DNA of 64,000 nt from Paenibacillus sp. FSL H7-0331 (GTDB lineage Bacteria; Bacillota; Bacilli; Paenibacillales; NBRC-103111), in NCBI RefSeq assembly GCF_001956045.1, contig NZ_MRTH01000002.1, positions 248,001 to 312,000 on the forward strand. Reading direction: 5' to 3'. This document shows positions 25,498-34,256 of the stretch, piece by piece. The notes beneath the pieces were generated by a model. It searched no databases, was not told where the DNA came from, and saw only the letters and a program-made list of their open reading frames with translations. How positions within the stretch are numbered: position 1 is the stretch's first letter; every line of letters begins with the position of its first letter. The position numbers and the translations under genes were made by a program.

Positions 25498-26567
25498 ATC
25501 GGCGGGTGACGCATATGGAATTTTGCTGGATGCTGCCGGAAGGTAATTTGGAGACGATTCTACAGCAGACACAGTTTGCGGAAGCAGGCGGATTTCAATC
25601 GGTGCTACTGATTAACGCCAACTCTTATATGGACCCCTGGATTATGGCTACGGTGTTAACGCAGGAAACAGAGCAAATCCGTATTCTCGTTGCGCAGAAC
25701 ACGAGCTATTGCCTGCCAACGACGACTGCCAAAGCTTTTAACACATTAAGCTTGATTTCAGCTGGACGCATTGATTTGAATGTTGTAACAGGCAGCTCGC
25801 AGGTCGAGCTTGGAAAGATGACCCGGGCCGGTGACCACGCCTCACGTTATAAGCGAACCAAAGAATTCATCGATCTTTACCTCCGTTTGCAGCAGGGCGG
25901 GATTACTCACTATCATGGAGACTGCTTCGATGTGCAAAATGCGGAGCTATTTCCTAAACGGGACGTACCGACTGGCAGGCTGTTCATGGCTGGCAGCTCG
26001 CAGGAAGCGATGGCTATTGCGGCTGAATTTGCTGATGGTTATCTGGTATTTGGGCATGAGCTCAACGAGATTGAGCAGCATTTTACAAGCTTTCGTGAAT
26101 GGTTACCTGAGCTTCGTACGAATCTGAATCCAAATCCCCATTGTGGAATCATGATCGATATTATTGCGCGGGAAACGACGGAAGAAGCGTGGGAGGCTGC
26201 CTATCATTTTCTGGAGAGTGCCAGCCCGTTTGAAAAAAGGATGAACCGTCTGTTTCGCAACAACAGTGACTCGGTCGGTATTTCCAAATATCATAATTAT
26301 TATTCGCAATCCAAACATGCACAAGCAGAAGGGAGTCCTTCGTCCACGCTATGGCCAGGTTTGTCACAGCTGAATACTTCGAATGGCTTTTCCATTGTCG
26401 GATCTTACGAGGAGGTACGGCACACCATTAGCCGATTTCATACGATTGGCGTGAATTATTTTATACTATCAGGCTTGATCAGCACGCAGGAGCTGGAGCG
26501 GATCAGTACGCATGTTGTCCTTCCCATCCAATCCAAGCATCTAACAGTCGGCAATGTCATTAAGTGA
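25494..26567 (+). CDS. Luciferase-like FMN monooxygenase, SsuD/BtrO-like
   Basis: 357 residues if the ATG overlapping the carrier stop is used (an ATG at 25515 is also possible). TIM-barrel flavin monooxygenase of the bacterial luciferase superfamily: FCWMLPEGN, FNTLSLISAGRIDLNVVTGSS and RLFMAGSSQEAMAIAAEFADGYLV-type region are like alkanesulfonate monooxygenase SsuD. In butirosin synthesis BtrO, of the same superfamily, hydroxylates a carrier-bound acyl chain. Tight coupling with carrier 2 supports a carrier-bound substrate here. The flavin reductase it needs is not encoded nearby. Confidence 0.87.
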   Translation: MNRRVTHMEFCWMLPEGNLETILQQTQFAEAGGFQSVLLINANSYMDPWIMATVLTQETEQIRILVAQNTSYCLPTTTAKAFNTLSLISAGRIDLNVVTGSSQVELGKMTRAGDHASRYKRTKEFIDLYLRLQQGGITHYHGDCFDVQNAELFPKRDVPTGRLFMAGSSQEAMAIAAEFADGYLVFGHELNEIEQHFTSFREWLPELRTNLNPNPHCGIMIDIIARETTEEAWEAAYHFLESASPFEKRMNRLFRNNSDSVGISKYHNYYSQSKHAQAEGSPSSTLWPGLSQLNTSNGFSIVGSYEEVRHTISRFHTIGVNYFILSGLISTQELERISTHVVLPIQSKHLTVGNVIK

Positions 26568-26599
26568 GCGTAAAGGGTGGAAGGAGTCGTTAAGCCAGC

Positions 26600-27607
26600 A
26601 TGTCAATGTGCATTGTGAATGATTTTACAATTCAGTCCGGACATCACTGCTTGTTTTCGGGATTGCGTCACTTGTTGATCAGAGAACGTCCCGAATTGGA
26701 CATGGAGGTAGCGGAGGCAGACATTTATTTTCAAAGCGACGGCATGAATCTCGAATACAATGGGAATTTGAGCACGATGTGGCTTGCATCTCAGGAGACG
26801 ATCCTCCGCCAGTTTGCCACTTGCTACGGGCTGTGTGCCCAATTTACGTTTGAGGTCGGGGTTGCGGTGCTGGACATCTTTCGTGAGATTTTACAGGAAA
26901 ATCGGGTAATCCTGATTTTTATGCGCAGTCCTTATTTGGATTATCATGCTGTTTTTCGTGATGGTGTTGAGCGTAATCATATTTTACTTTTATTTGGAAT
27001 CGACGAAGTCAATCAAGTCGCACAGGTGGCGGATACCTCCTTTCTGGATGGTTCCGGACAAACGTTATCCTACACAGGTCCGTTATCGCTGTCGCAGCTG
27101 CTTGCTGGAGTATGGGGATACACCTGGTTTGAGGTCGATCCTTTTCAAAAACCTGCCTTGGATGCCGATGAACGGTATCACAGGGCAATCGCGAGCATCA
27201 AGCGCTTTAATCACAGACATCATTTGCCTGAAGGACGTTATCAAGGGCTGGAGGCCTATAGAGCCTATGTGGCTGATTGGTCACGACTGATTGACATGAA
27301 GCCTATGGAGTTTACGGACACTTGCAAAAACATGTATTACTGCCTGCGAATCGGTGGCATCATGCATCAATTGGATTACTTCGAACAATTTATCGGGAAG
27401 CATAGGGACCGAGTCGGAGATTTGGAAGGGATGCTGATACAGCTTCATAACAACCGCAATGAATGGAAAAAAAGTTTATACCAGCTGTACAAAATCGGAT
27501 TGTCCATACAGCCGCATAAGCTGCAGCGGCTCCAGGAACGATATATGTCGCTGCTTCAGACACATGAAAAATGGCTGGAGGACTTTATGGACAGAGCTGT
27601 CCAATGA
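26600..27607 (+). CDS. BtrH-N-like protein 1, Cys-His-Asp intact
   Basis: 335 residues. The N-terminal region matches the pattern of the butirosin BtrH N-terminal domain: SGHHCLFSGLRHLL with Cys17, followed by His127 in VERNHILLLFGID and Asp145 in VADTSFLDG, a papain-like Cys-His-Asp order. BtrH transfers an acyl chain from a carrier protein to an aminoglycoside amine. The C-terminal 120 residues are helical and charged. AAGGAG lies 13 bases before the ATG, a long spacing. Two divergent relatives follow in the cluster, without the Cys. Acyltransferase or peptidase activity is inferred. Confidence 0.72.
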   Translation: MSMCIVNDFTIQSGHHCLFSGLRHLLIRERPELDMEVAEADIYFQSDGMNLEYNGNLSTMWLASQETILRQFATCYGLCAQFTFEVGVAVLDIFREILQENRVILIFMRSPYLDYHAVFRDGVERNHILLLFGIDEVNQVAQVADTSFLDGSGQTLSYTGPLSLSQLLAGVWGYTWFEVDPFQKPALDADERYHRAIASIKRFNHRHHLPEGRYQGLEAYRAYVADWSRLIDMKPMEFTDTCKNMYYCLRIGGIMHQLDYFEQFIGKHRDRVGDLEGMLIQLHNNRNEWKKSLYQLYKIGLSIQPHKLQRLQERYMSLLQTHEKWLEDFMDRAVQ

Positions 27608-27619
27608 AAGGAGATCGCG

Positions 27620-28654
27620 ATGATAACAGATAACCGTGTGGTTAACCTCCCACTGGAGGTTCCTATTATCGATGTGCATTCGTTTCACGCATTTTCTCAA
27701 GCCATCATTCTGACACGCAAGGACAAATCGCTGCCGTGGATAGTTACCAATTATATCCATATATTCGGCGTTCCGCATTTTGATAAGGGCAATTTCATTC
27801 ACCTTGCTACTTCCTCTCATTTTCACAGCCTGCCGTACACTTATGTCTCCAAATTACACACCGATCAGTTGCGGTCATGGTTCACTGACAGTATCGAATT
27901 GTTCGTGGAATGTCTGAACAAGCAGCAGTATTTGGCGATCGCGCTGGATGAATTTTATATTCCTGGCATGCATGCTTATCTTAAATACCATCTTGTCCAT
28001 CATGTATTGGTACATGGGTATGATTGGGAGCAAAGACTGTTCCGAATTGCCGGATTTTTTGGCGATCCACCTGTCTTTACCACAAACCGGACACTCAGCT
28101 TTGAGCTCTTTCAAGAAGCGCTTGCCCATGCGGGTCCGGTAACTCAGCGTGCCAGCCAAACACTGGAAATTATCCAGTTTCCGTATCAGGCTCTGAACAC
28201 GCCCATATTCGAATTTGACATCAAATTAATTATAAGATCGTTGGAAGAGCACCTGTTATCCAAGCCGGTAACGGAAAGGAATCCCAAGCGAATCGATTTC
28301 TGGTTCGGCTTAAGAGCCTATGATTTACTGATCCAGTTTCTGGAGTTGGAACGCGATAGCGACAAACCGATCATCCACATGAAAGCTTTGCAAACATTGG
28401 TGAATCATAAAAAACTGATGATAGAGAGAATGAAATATTTATTTGCCAACTATTATATGACCGATGACAGGTTCATCACAATGGCGGAGCAGGTATTAAG
28501 AAAAACGATGATCGTTCACCAGCTTTGTGTCAAGCAGCGCATTGTGCAGGACCCACGCAATATCGCCAGAGCGATTCATGGGATTGAAGAGCTTAAAGCC
28601 TACGAGAAGGATTTTCTGGAACAGCTGCTCGACCATCTGGAGAACGCGAACTGA
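27620..28654 (+). CDS. BtrH-N-like protein 2, catalytic Cys replaced
   Basis: 344 residues with AAGGAG before the ATG. It aligns by eye with the preceding protein: HSFHAFSQAII (Ala24 where the first has Cys17), LDEFYIPGMHAYLKYHLVHHVLVHGYD and a C-terminal helical domain (EEHLLSKP onward). The central His is present, but the nucleophile is missing and the Asp region reads RIAGFFGDP. A catalytic role is therefore unlikely. It may be a non-catalytic partner or a carrier/substrate-binding subunit. Start 12 bases after protein 1. Confidence 0.7.
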   Translation: MITDNRVVNLPLEVPIIDVHSFHAFSQAIILTRKDKSLPWIVTNYIHIFGVPHFDKGNFIHLATSSHFHSLPYTYVSKLHTDQLRSWFTDSIELFVECLNKQQYLAIALDEFYIPGMHAYLKYHLVHHVLVHGYDWEQRLFRIAGFFGDPPVFTTNRTLSFELFQEALAHAGPVTQRASQTLEIIQFPYQALNTPIFEFDIKLIIRSLEEHLLSKPVTERNPKRIDFWFGLRAYDLLIQFLELERDSDKPIIHMKALQTLVNHKKLMIERMKYLFANYYMTDDRFITMAEQVLRKTMIVHQLCVKQRIVQDPRNIARAIHGIEELKAYEKDFLEQLLDHLENAN

Positions 28655-28655
28655 T

Positions 28656-29654
28656 ATGAGGACTACCACCAACCAAATCGACGCGAAAGTGATACTTGAT
28701 GCCGGCAGCAGGTTCACTGAGGCGAATACCCGGTTTATACCATTGGAAAGCTTTGAGAGCAGCGTATACGTTTGGGCTGATCGAGGAAAACGGTATGTAC
28801 TCAAAATCATAGACCGGCAGCACCGGACAGAAGCTGAAATTCTGGGGGAAATCGATTTTGTTCACTTTGCGGCGGACCATGGCGTATCCGTGGCAAGGGC
28901 GATTGTTTCGTTAAACGGCAGCTATGTAGAGTCAATCGGTGATCATTCAAAGGATGGTTATTGGGCATACGCAATGGAATGGGTTGAAGGGCAGCCCGCT
29001 AATCCGGAGGTATGGGGACCGGAGTTGTTCCAGCAGTGGGGTCAACTGCTAGGTAAGCTGCATCAGGTTACCTCACAGTATAAACCGTCTAGACCGGAGT
29101 GGAAACGGCATCGATGGGATGAGGATGAATTATATCATGCTGCGTTGTTGAAGGTTGCTGCTGATCCGTTGCTTGGCAAAGCCTTGAACCCCTGCCTGTT
29201 AAGCCTTAAGCAGCTTCCTGAGCACCCGGACCAGTTTGGATTGATCCATAATGATCTGCATCATCGCAACTTTCATGTTCATAAGGGTAGGATGATCGTT
29301 TTTGACTTTGATGGGATGGTCTATCATCATTATGCCAGTGATATCGCTGTCGCCATGTATTACGCTATCGATGGTGATCGCTCTACAGCAGATAAAGCGT
29401 CGTTTGCCAAACTGTTTATGCATCATGTATTAGAGGGCTATTCTCACCATCAAACCGTAAGCAAGGCACTGGTACAAAGCGCACCGGATTGGATGCTGCT
29501 GCGCCATCTGCTATTGTATACTACGTTTCTGCGCAAGTGGGAGGGAATGAATCGCAATACGATGCAAAGATGGACATTAAATCGGTATCGAACAGATCTC
29601 AGCATGGGTAAACTGTTTGGTGGTATTGAGCTTGATTATACTAACTGGATATAA
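28656..29654 (+). CDS. Aminoglycoside phosphotransferase (APH)-like kinase
   Basis: 332 residues from the ATG at 28656, one base after the preceding stop; the ribosome site (CTGGAGAA) is weak and distant, suggesting reinitiation. Protein-kinase-like small-molecule kinase: YVLKIIDRQ (ATP Lys), LIHNDLHHRNFHV (catalytic HNDLHxxN, about residues 197-205) and IVFDFDGMVYHHYASDIA (metal-binding DFD). The family includes aminoglycoside, choline and homoserine kinases and CotS-like spore proteins. Within this cluster it may phosphorylate an intermediate or inactivate the product for self-protection. Substrate unknown. Confidence 0.85.
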   Translation: MRTTTNQIDAKVILDAGSRFTEANTRFIPLESFESSVYVWADRGKRYVLKIIDRQHRTEAEILGEIDFVHFAADHGVSVARAIVSLNGSYVESIGDHSKDGYWAYAMEWVEGQPANPEVWGPELFQQWGQLLGKLHQVTSQYKPSRPEWKRHRWDEDELYHAALLKVAADPLLGKALNPCLLSLKQLPEHPDQFGLIHNDLHHRNFHVHKGRMIVFDFDGMVYHHYASDIAVAMYYAIDGDRSTADKASFAKLFMHHVLEGYSHHQTVSKALVQSAPDWMLLRHLLLYTTFLRKWEGMNRNTMQRWTLNRYRTDLSMGKLFGGIELDYTNWI

Positions 29655-29708
29655 ATGTAAAATAGTATTGAGCATATAATTGCTATAGGAAAAGAGAGGG
29701 ATCATAGA

Positions 29709-29984
29709 ATGAGCCAAACGATTGTAAACAAGGACTCGGTTATGGATTTCGTCTGCAGCAAGGTGCAGGAGGTGTTGCAAACGGATGAAGCTCTGACTTT
29801 GGATAAGGATCTGGCCAGTCTCGGGATGGATTCATTTAATTCCATGAACCTTGTCATTGAATTTGAAACGAGATTTGAGATTGTTTTTGATGATGAAGAG
29901 CTATTATTCGAAAATTTTGCCACTGTGCGGAATATGGTTGATCGGATCTGCGCCAAACTAGACGTGGATTCTTTGGAGCCATGA
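29709..29984 (+). CDS. Acyl carrier protein 3
   Basis: 91-residue discrete carrier with AGAGAGGG upstream and the phosphopantetheine site LGMDSFNSMNLVIEFE (Ser42), the best-conserved of the three carriers. The stop overlaps the next ATG (ATGA). The 54-base gap before it contains TATAAT at about 29680 without a clear -35, so an internal promoter is only possible. Gene order suggests it works with BtrH-like protein 3 and the adenylation protein just downstream. Confidence 0.9.
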   Translation: MSQTIVNKDSVMDFVCSKVQEVLQTDEALTLDKDLASLGMDSFNSMNLVIEFETRFEIVFDDEELLFENFATVRNMVDRICAKLDVDSLEP

Positions 29985-30877
29985 AGCAGCAATGGGTGGA
30001 TTGCTATATCGATAAGCTGCTGGCTTTATATCCGCAGGTGCATGCTTATGCAGCGATGATTGATCGATGGGCTTTTGTGCCTGAATGGTCGGAAGTAGAT
30101 GTGGATTTTGACTTGACGCGTGTATTGGCGACGGAGCGGCAGCTGTTTGAGCTGTATGGGATTCGACGGCAGTACAATAGCGGTTGGATCGACGACGTGC
30201 TGCGGAGCGGCCTTCAGGTACTTCTTCCCTGTGATTTATTTTATTTGCCACATGCCAAGGTTTTTTACGGTCAAGAGCATGCCGGACATTACATATGGGT
30301 GCAGCAGCTGCTGCCCAATGGTGAGTACCGAATTTACGATGATCATCCCGCCTTCCAGGGTGCGATGGCTGGCAAAGCTTTGCGACAGGCGCATGAAGTG
30401 ATGAAACTGCCTTATCAAGCTCTTGAGCCGAGGTGCAGCGAGATTTCGGAGGAGCAGGCACTGATGTATACGGGCCGGATGCTGCAGTCGGATACTTTTC
30501 ACCTCGGTTCCTTCGCCAACCAACTGATCGCTTCGGATTTGCCTCCGATCCGCAAGTGCGAAATTCTCAAAGGAACCCGACATATGCAGCATCGGTTAAG
30601 TGGTTTGATCCGCATATTTGATGTGACCCCACTTCCACCCGGCCCTAACGATGAGATGGTTGCTATCCGTCAGGCAGTGTCAAGTTATATGGATGGCTGG
30701 CGAGCAACAGTCAATCTCGCATTGAAAGGTTTGCTGCTTCCCGTAGACAAGGTCTGGGGTCGACTGGAGGAGCGGCTCGTTAAGCATGCCGAGGGAGATC
30801 AAGTCTTAGCGGATGCAGTGATTCAATTTAAGGGAAAGCTTACCTCTGTCTATCAACAAGGAGGGGGATTGCGATGA
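29981..30877 (+). CDS. BtrH-N-like protein 3, catalytic Cys replaced
   Basis: 298 residues, translationally coupled to carrier 3 and to the adenylation gene (ATGA at both ends). It is a divergent relative of the two earlier BtrH-like proteins: YPQVHAYAAM at the N-terminus has Ala22 where protein 1 has Cys17; the conserved middle is LLPCDLFYLPHAKVFYGQ, then AGHYIWVQQL (His) and YRIYDDHPAF (Asp). A helical C-terminus follows. With His and Asp but no Cys it is unlikely to use the papain-like mechanism. Binding of carrier 3 is a reasonable guess. Confidence 0.68.
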   Translation: MKQQWVDCYIDKLLALYPQVHAYAAMIDRWAFVPEWSEVDVDFDLTRVLATERQLFELYGIRRQYNSGWIDDVLRSGLQVLLPCDLFYLPHAKVFYGQEHAGHYIWVQQLLPNGEYRIYDDHPAFQGAMAGKALRQAHEVMKLPYQALEPRCSEISEEQALMYTGRMLQSDTFHLGSFANQLIASDLPPIRKCEILKGTRHMQHRLSGLIRIFDVTPLPPGPNDEMVAIRQAVSSYMDGWRATVNLALKGLLLPVDKVWGRLEERLVKHAEGDQVLADAVIQFKGKLTSVYQQGGGLR

Positions 30878-32859
30878 TATTCTCTTATTTACATATGGCT
30901 TGGGGTATTGTGCTGATGAAATATCATGATCCCGATCAGCTTCAGCTGTTCATCAACACAACACATGACATGCCTGTATGGACCTGTAAAAACACAGGGT
31001 TTGCAGGAGAGACTATCATAAGTATAGACATACCGGTTTGTATAGAGGATACGTTCATGGAGTGGAAAGAAAAGCTGCGTGAACTTCTAGCTCCCTATGA
31101 AGCAGCAAGTGGTGTATCTATTACTTTCGCACGGAACACCGAAGCTTTCTCGGTTTCAGAATTGGAGGTTCCCTGGAAGAGTGAGCTTGAGATCATCATG
31201 GACATCGATAGGCAGCAGAACTGGCATTTGCATAGCGAAATATCAGCTGATCGTTTTAAGGGGCATTTGATAAAGGTTTATGAAGCCCTGCTTCGTGATG
31301 AAGAGACACCCATTAAGGATATAGAAATGGTTGGGCCCGAAGAGCGTTTACAGCTGCTCTATGCTTTTAATCAAACTCGAACTGATTATGAGAAGGATCA
31401 AACGATTCACAGTCGTTTTGGGATGCAGGCGGCTGCTTATCCTGAACAGATTGCGGTGGTATGCAACAAAGAGAGCATCAGCTATGCGGAGCTGGATCGG
31501 AAATCGACACAATTGGCAATTAAGCTCCGAAGTAGGGGGGCAGGACGGGGCAGCATTGTGGCCATTACAGCAGATCGTACGTTGGAGATGATCATTGGGC
31601 TGCTGGCGATATTGAAATCGGGTGCAGCGTATTTGCCTATTGACGTTCGGTCACCAGAAGCACTTACCCGTATGATATTGGCAGATAGTGGAGCCTGCAT
31701 CGCTGTGACGCAATCCTTGTCCAATTCTATCGGTGTCGAGCTGCTTAATCCTTACGATCCGTTGTCTTATGAAATTGAAAATAGTAATGAACCCAACCTT
31801 TTAGCGAAAGGCTTCGCCACTGATCTGGCTTATGTAATCTACACCTCAGGAACGACAGGCACCCCCAAAGGAGTCATGGTAGGGCATCAGGGAGTCGTTA
31901 ACTTCTGCTGCTGGTTAGGTACGAAATACCACATCGCGAGTAATACTCGAACGCTTCAGTCCGCCAACCTGACCTTTGACGCTTCGGTGGAATCGATATT
32001 CGGACCTTTACTTAACGGTGGAACCGTGATTCTTATAAGAAGCGAATTGCTGCTCCATAAGGCAGCTTTTCGCAATTTTATCGATAAGCACCAGGTGCAC
32101 ATCTTACCGCTCGTGCCTACCTTGCTGCCACTGATTGCAGACGATGATCAACTGGAAAGCGTTCGAGTCGTCATTACAGGTGGAGATATTTTGGAACGGG
32201 AGCTTAAGGACCGCATCATTCAAAGGGGTTATAAGCTATACAATCATTACGGGCCGACAGAGGCAACAGTGGACGCTCTGGCCTCGGATGTTGAGGAAGA
32301 TAGAGTGACTTTGGGCAGGCCGATTGCCAATACGAGGATCTATGTGTTGAATCGGGGGCTGCAGCTTTGCCCGGTTGGCGTATGGGGAGAAATTTGCATA
32401 ACAGGAGACGGATTGGCTGTAGGGTACCTGAACCGCGAGAAGCTGACTCAAGAGAGGTTCATCGTGAATCCGTATGAATCCGGTCAACTTCTGTACCGAA
32501 CAGGAGACATGGGAAGATGGCTGGAGGATGGAAGAGTCGATTATGGCGGCAGAATCGATGATCAGCTTAAAATCAACGGTATTCTGGTGCACCCCGAAAC
32601 CATTCGCAAGCACCTGATGACGCATTCCTCTATTCATGATGCCTGTGTGCTGGGTATAGGTAATAGTGGCAGTAACAGAAAATTATTCGCCTACTATACG
32701 ACAACGGAGCCTGTCACCACCACACAGCTCAGAGAACATTTAATGCAGTACATTTTCCCAGGCATTCTTCCCAGCAAATTCATAGAGATTGCTCAATTCC
32801 CTGTAAATCTGAGTGGCAAGATCAACAAGCAGGCATTAGTTGAAATGATAGGAAAGTGA
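30874..32859 (+). CDS. Stand-alone NRPS adenylation protein with degenerate condensation-like N-terminus
   Basis: 661 residues. Residues 1-170 resemble only the C-terminal part of a condensation domain and lack HHxxxDG; they end in the usual linker (LQLLYAFNQTRTDY). The adenylation core is complete: A3 YTSGTTGTPKG (about 323-333), A5 NHYGPTEATV (about 457), A7 YRTGD (about 541), A8 DDQLKINGILVHP (the usual Arg of KIRG is Asn) and A10 LSGKINK with the catalytic Lys. There is no carrier domain, so it must load a free carrier, probably carrier 3 two genes upstream. Binding-pocket residues read by eye start DAE, compatible with an alpha-amino acid and perhaps a basic one. Last gene of the cluster. 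Confidence 0.88.
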   Translation: MIFSYLHMAWGIVLMKYHDPDQLQLFINTTHDMPVWTCKNTGFAGETIISIDIPVCIEDTFMEWKEKLRELLAPYEAASGVSITFARNTEAFSVSELEVPWKSELEIIMDIDRQQNWHLHSEISADRFKGHLIKVYEALLRDEETPIKDIEMVGPEERLQLLYAFNQTRTDYEKDQTIHSRFGMQAAAYPEQIAVVCNKESISYAELDRKSTQLAIKLRSRGAGRGSIVAITADRTLEMIIGLLAILKSGAAYLPIDVRSPEALTRMILADSGACIAVTQSLSNSIGVELLNPYDPLSYEIENSNEPNLLAKGFATDLAYVIYTSGTTGTPKGVMVGHQGVVNFCCWLGTKYHIASNTRTLQSANLTFDASVESIFGPLLNGGTVILIRSELLLHKAAFRNFIDKHQVHILPLVPTLLPLIADDDQLESVRVVITGGDILERELKDRIIQRGYKLYNHYGPTEATVDALASDVEEDRVTLGRPIANTRIYVLNRGLQLCPVGVWGEICITGDGLAVGYLNREKLTQERFIVNPYESGQLLYRTGDMGRWLEDGRVDYGGRIDDQLKINGILVHPETIRKHLMTHSSIHDACVLGIGNSGSNRKLFAYYTTTEPVTTTQLREHLMQYIFPGILPSKFIEIAQFPVNLSGKINKQALVEMIGK

Positions 32860-32875
32860 TAGTTTGTACGTTTGG

Positions 32876-32904
32876 AGGATAGCCTTGTGGTTATCCTTTA
32901 TTTA
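32876..32904 (+). terminator. Terminator at the end of the biosynthetic cluster
   Basis: A 9-bp stem AGGATAGCC / GGTTATCCT (one G-T pair) with loop TTGT, followed by TTATTTAGGTTT. The T tract is interrupted, so termination may be partial. Confidence 0.65.
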
Positions 32905-32953
32905 GGTTTGTCCATTCATCGTATTTATTTGAACAGCTTATTAAATTGATATA

Positions 32954-32982
32954 TTGTGCTTAAAATTAATATGGACTATAAT
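32954..32982 (+). promoter_or_regulatory. Predicted sigma-A promoter of the Gfo/Idh gene
   Basis: TTGTGC and a perfect TATAAT are separated by 17 bases, about 100 bases upstream of the oxidoreductase start. Confidence 0.7.
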
Positions 32983-33082
32983 TAATTTAATCTTTAAGCT
33001 AACTACTCAAATAATTGACTACCATGACCGCTTACAGAATAGGTTGAAGTATGACTAATTTTATAAAACGAGGTGTTTATCC

Positions 33083-34066
33083 ATGAATCAAAAGATCAAA
33101 TGGGGGATTCTTGGTCCAGGCCGTATCGCAAATGCATTTGCCAAAGATTTGGCGCATCTTCCCGAAGCGCAGATTGTCGCTGTGGGTTCACGTTCCGAGG
33201 AACGAGCAGCTGAGTTCGCGGCGAAGCACAGCATCCCGAATGCTTATGGCAGCTATGAAGCACTTATTCAGGATCCGAATGTGGACATCATCTATGTGGC
33301 AACTCCGCACTCTGAGCACAGAGAGAACGTGTTAGCTTGCCTATTGGGTGGTAAAGCCGTAATTTGCGAGAAGTCGTTCACAGTGAATGCTGCCGAATTG
33401 GAGGAGCTGATCCAAGTTGCCCGCGAGAAGCAGGTATTCCTTATGGAGGCTATGTGGACGCGGTTTTTACCGACGATTCATAAAGTGAGGGAATGGCTGG
33501 CGAGCGGAGCAATCGGGGACGTACGTATGGTTGATGTAAGATTCGGTAATCGTGCTGAATGGATACCGGAAAGTAGACTGTTTAACCCGAAGCTCGCTGG
33601 AGGGACTTTATTGGATGTCGGCATTTATTGTGTATCTTTTATCTCGATGATATATGGCACGCAGCCTTCTACCATTCAAAGTCTGGCTCATATCGGGACA
33701 ACTGGCGTGGATGAAGAATTTTCAGCTTTATTTGGCTATGAGGGAAGACAAACGGCCAATCTGATGGCGGCACTTCGTATAAAAACAAAGCACGAAACCA
33801 TTATTTCCGGAACGGAAGGCGAAATTCGAGTGCCGTCATTCTGGAATGCCAAAACAGCGGAATTGTCCGTGTACGGAAAACAGGTAGAGCGCTTTGAGGA
33901 TTGCGCTGCACCGATAGGTTACATGTATGAAGCAGCCGAAGCGATGCGTTGTCTTCGAGAAGGAAAAATTGAAAGCGACATTATGCCGCTGGATGAATCG
34001 TTAGGCATTATGAGAACAATGGATGCGCTTCGCGGTGGATGGGGAATGAAATATCCGTCTGAATAA
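33083..34066 (+). CDS. Gfo/Idh/MocA-family NAD(P)-dependent oxidoreductase
   Basis: 327 residues. N-terminal Rossmann fold GPGRIANAFAKDL, the family motif CEKSFTVNAAEL (usually EKP) and the C-terminal GGTLLDVGIYCVSF, as in dihydrodiol/glucose-fructose-type dehydrogenases. Substrates of the family are sugars, inositols and related alcohols. A good promoter precedes it and a hairpin follows, so it is probably monocistronic. It stands between the biosynthetic cluster and a sugar-uptake operon; sugar catabolism with the latter is more likely than a cluster role. Confidence 0.92.
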   Translation: MNQKIKWGILGPGRIANAFAKDLAHLPEAQIVAVGSRSEERAAEFAAKHSIPNAYGSYEALIQDPNVDIIYVATPHSEHRENVLACLLGGKAVICEKSFTVNAAELEELIQVAREKQVFLMEAMWTRFLPTIHKVREWLASGAIGDVRMVDVRFGNRAEWIPESRLFNPKLAGGTLLDVGIYCVSFISMIYGTQPSTIQSLAHIGTTGVDEEFSALFGYEGRQTANLMAALRIKTKHETIISGTEGEIRVPSFWNAKTAELSVYGKQVERFEDCAAPIGYMYEAAEAMRCLREGKIESDIMPLDESLGIMRTMDALRGGWGMKYPSE

Positions 34067-34098
34067 ATGATTGGAGTCGTTATCGGTTATTATGGAGA

Positions 34099-34130
34099 AG
34101 CCCCTGGTGTAATTGCTAAGGGCTCTTTTC
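34099..34130 (+). terminator. Probable terminator after the Gfo/Idh gene
   Basis: Short stem AGCCCCT / AGGGCT with one bulge, then CTTTTC. Weak but well placed. Confidence 0.5.
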
Positions 34131-34256
34131 ATGCCAATCTCCATTCGTAGAATTATCGAACTTATCGAAGTTTTGTCACCTACTGCTTCAAAAAGAAAAC
34201 CCTTACAATAATAAAGAATCGGTAATGGCGATATCAATAAGCTGGGGGTATTCGAT

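Noticed and set aside
29958..30461. 167-codon frame on the - strand
   Set aside because: Lies fully opposite carrier 3/BtrH-like protein 3, has no ribosome site and low-complexity composition; a shadow frame.
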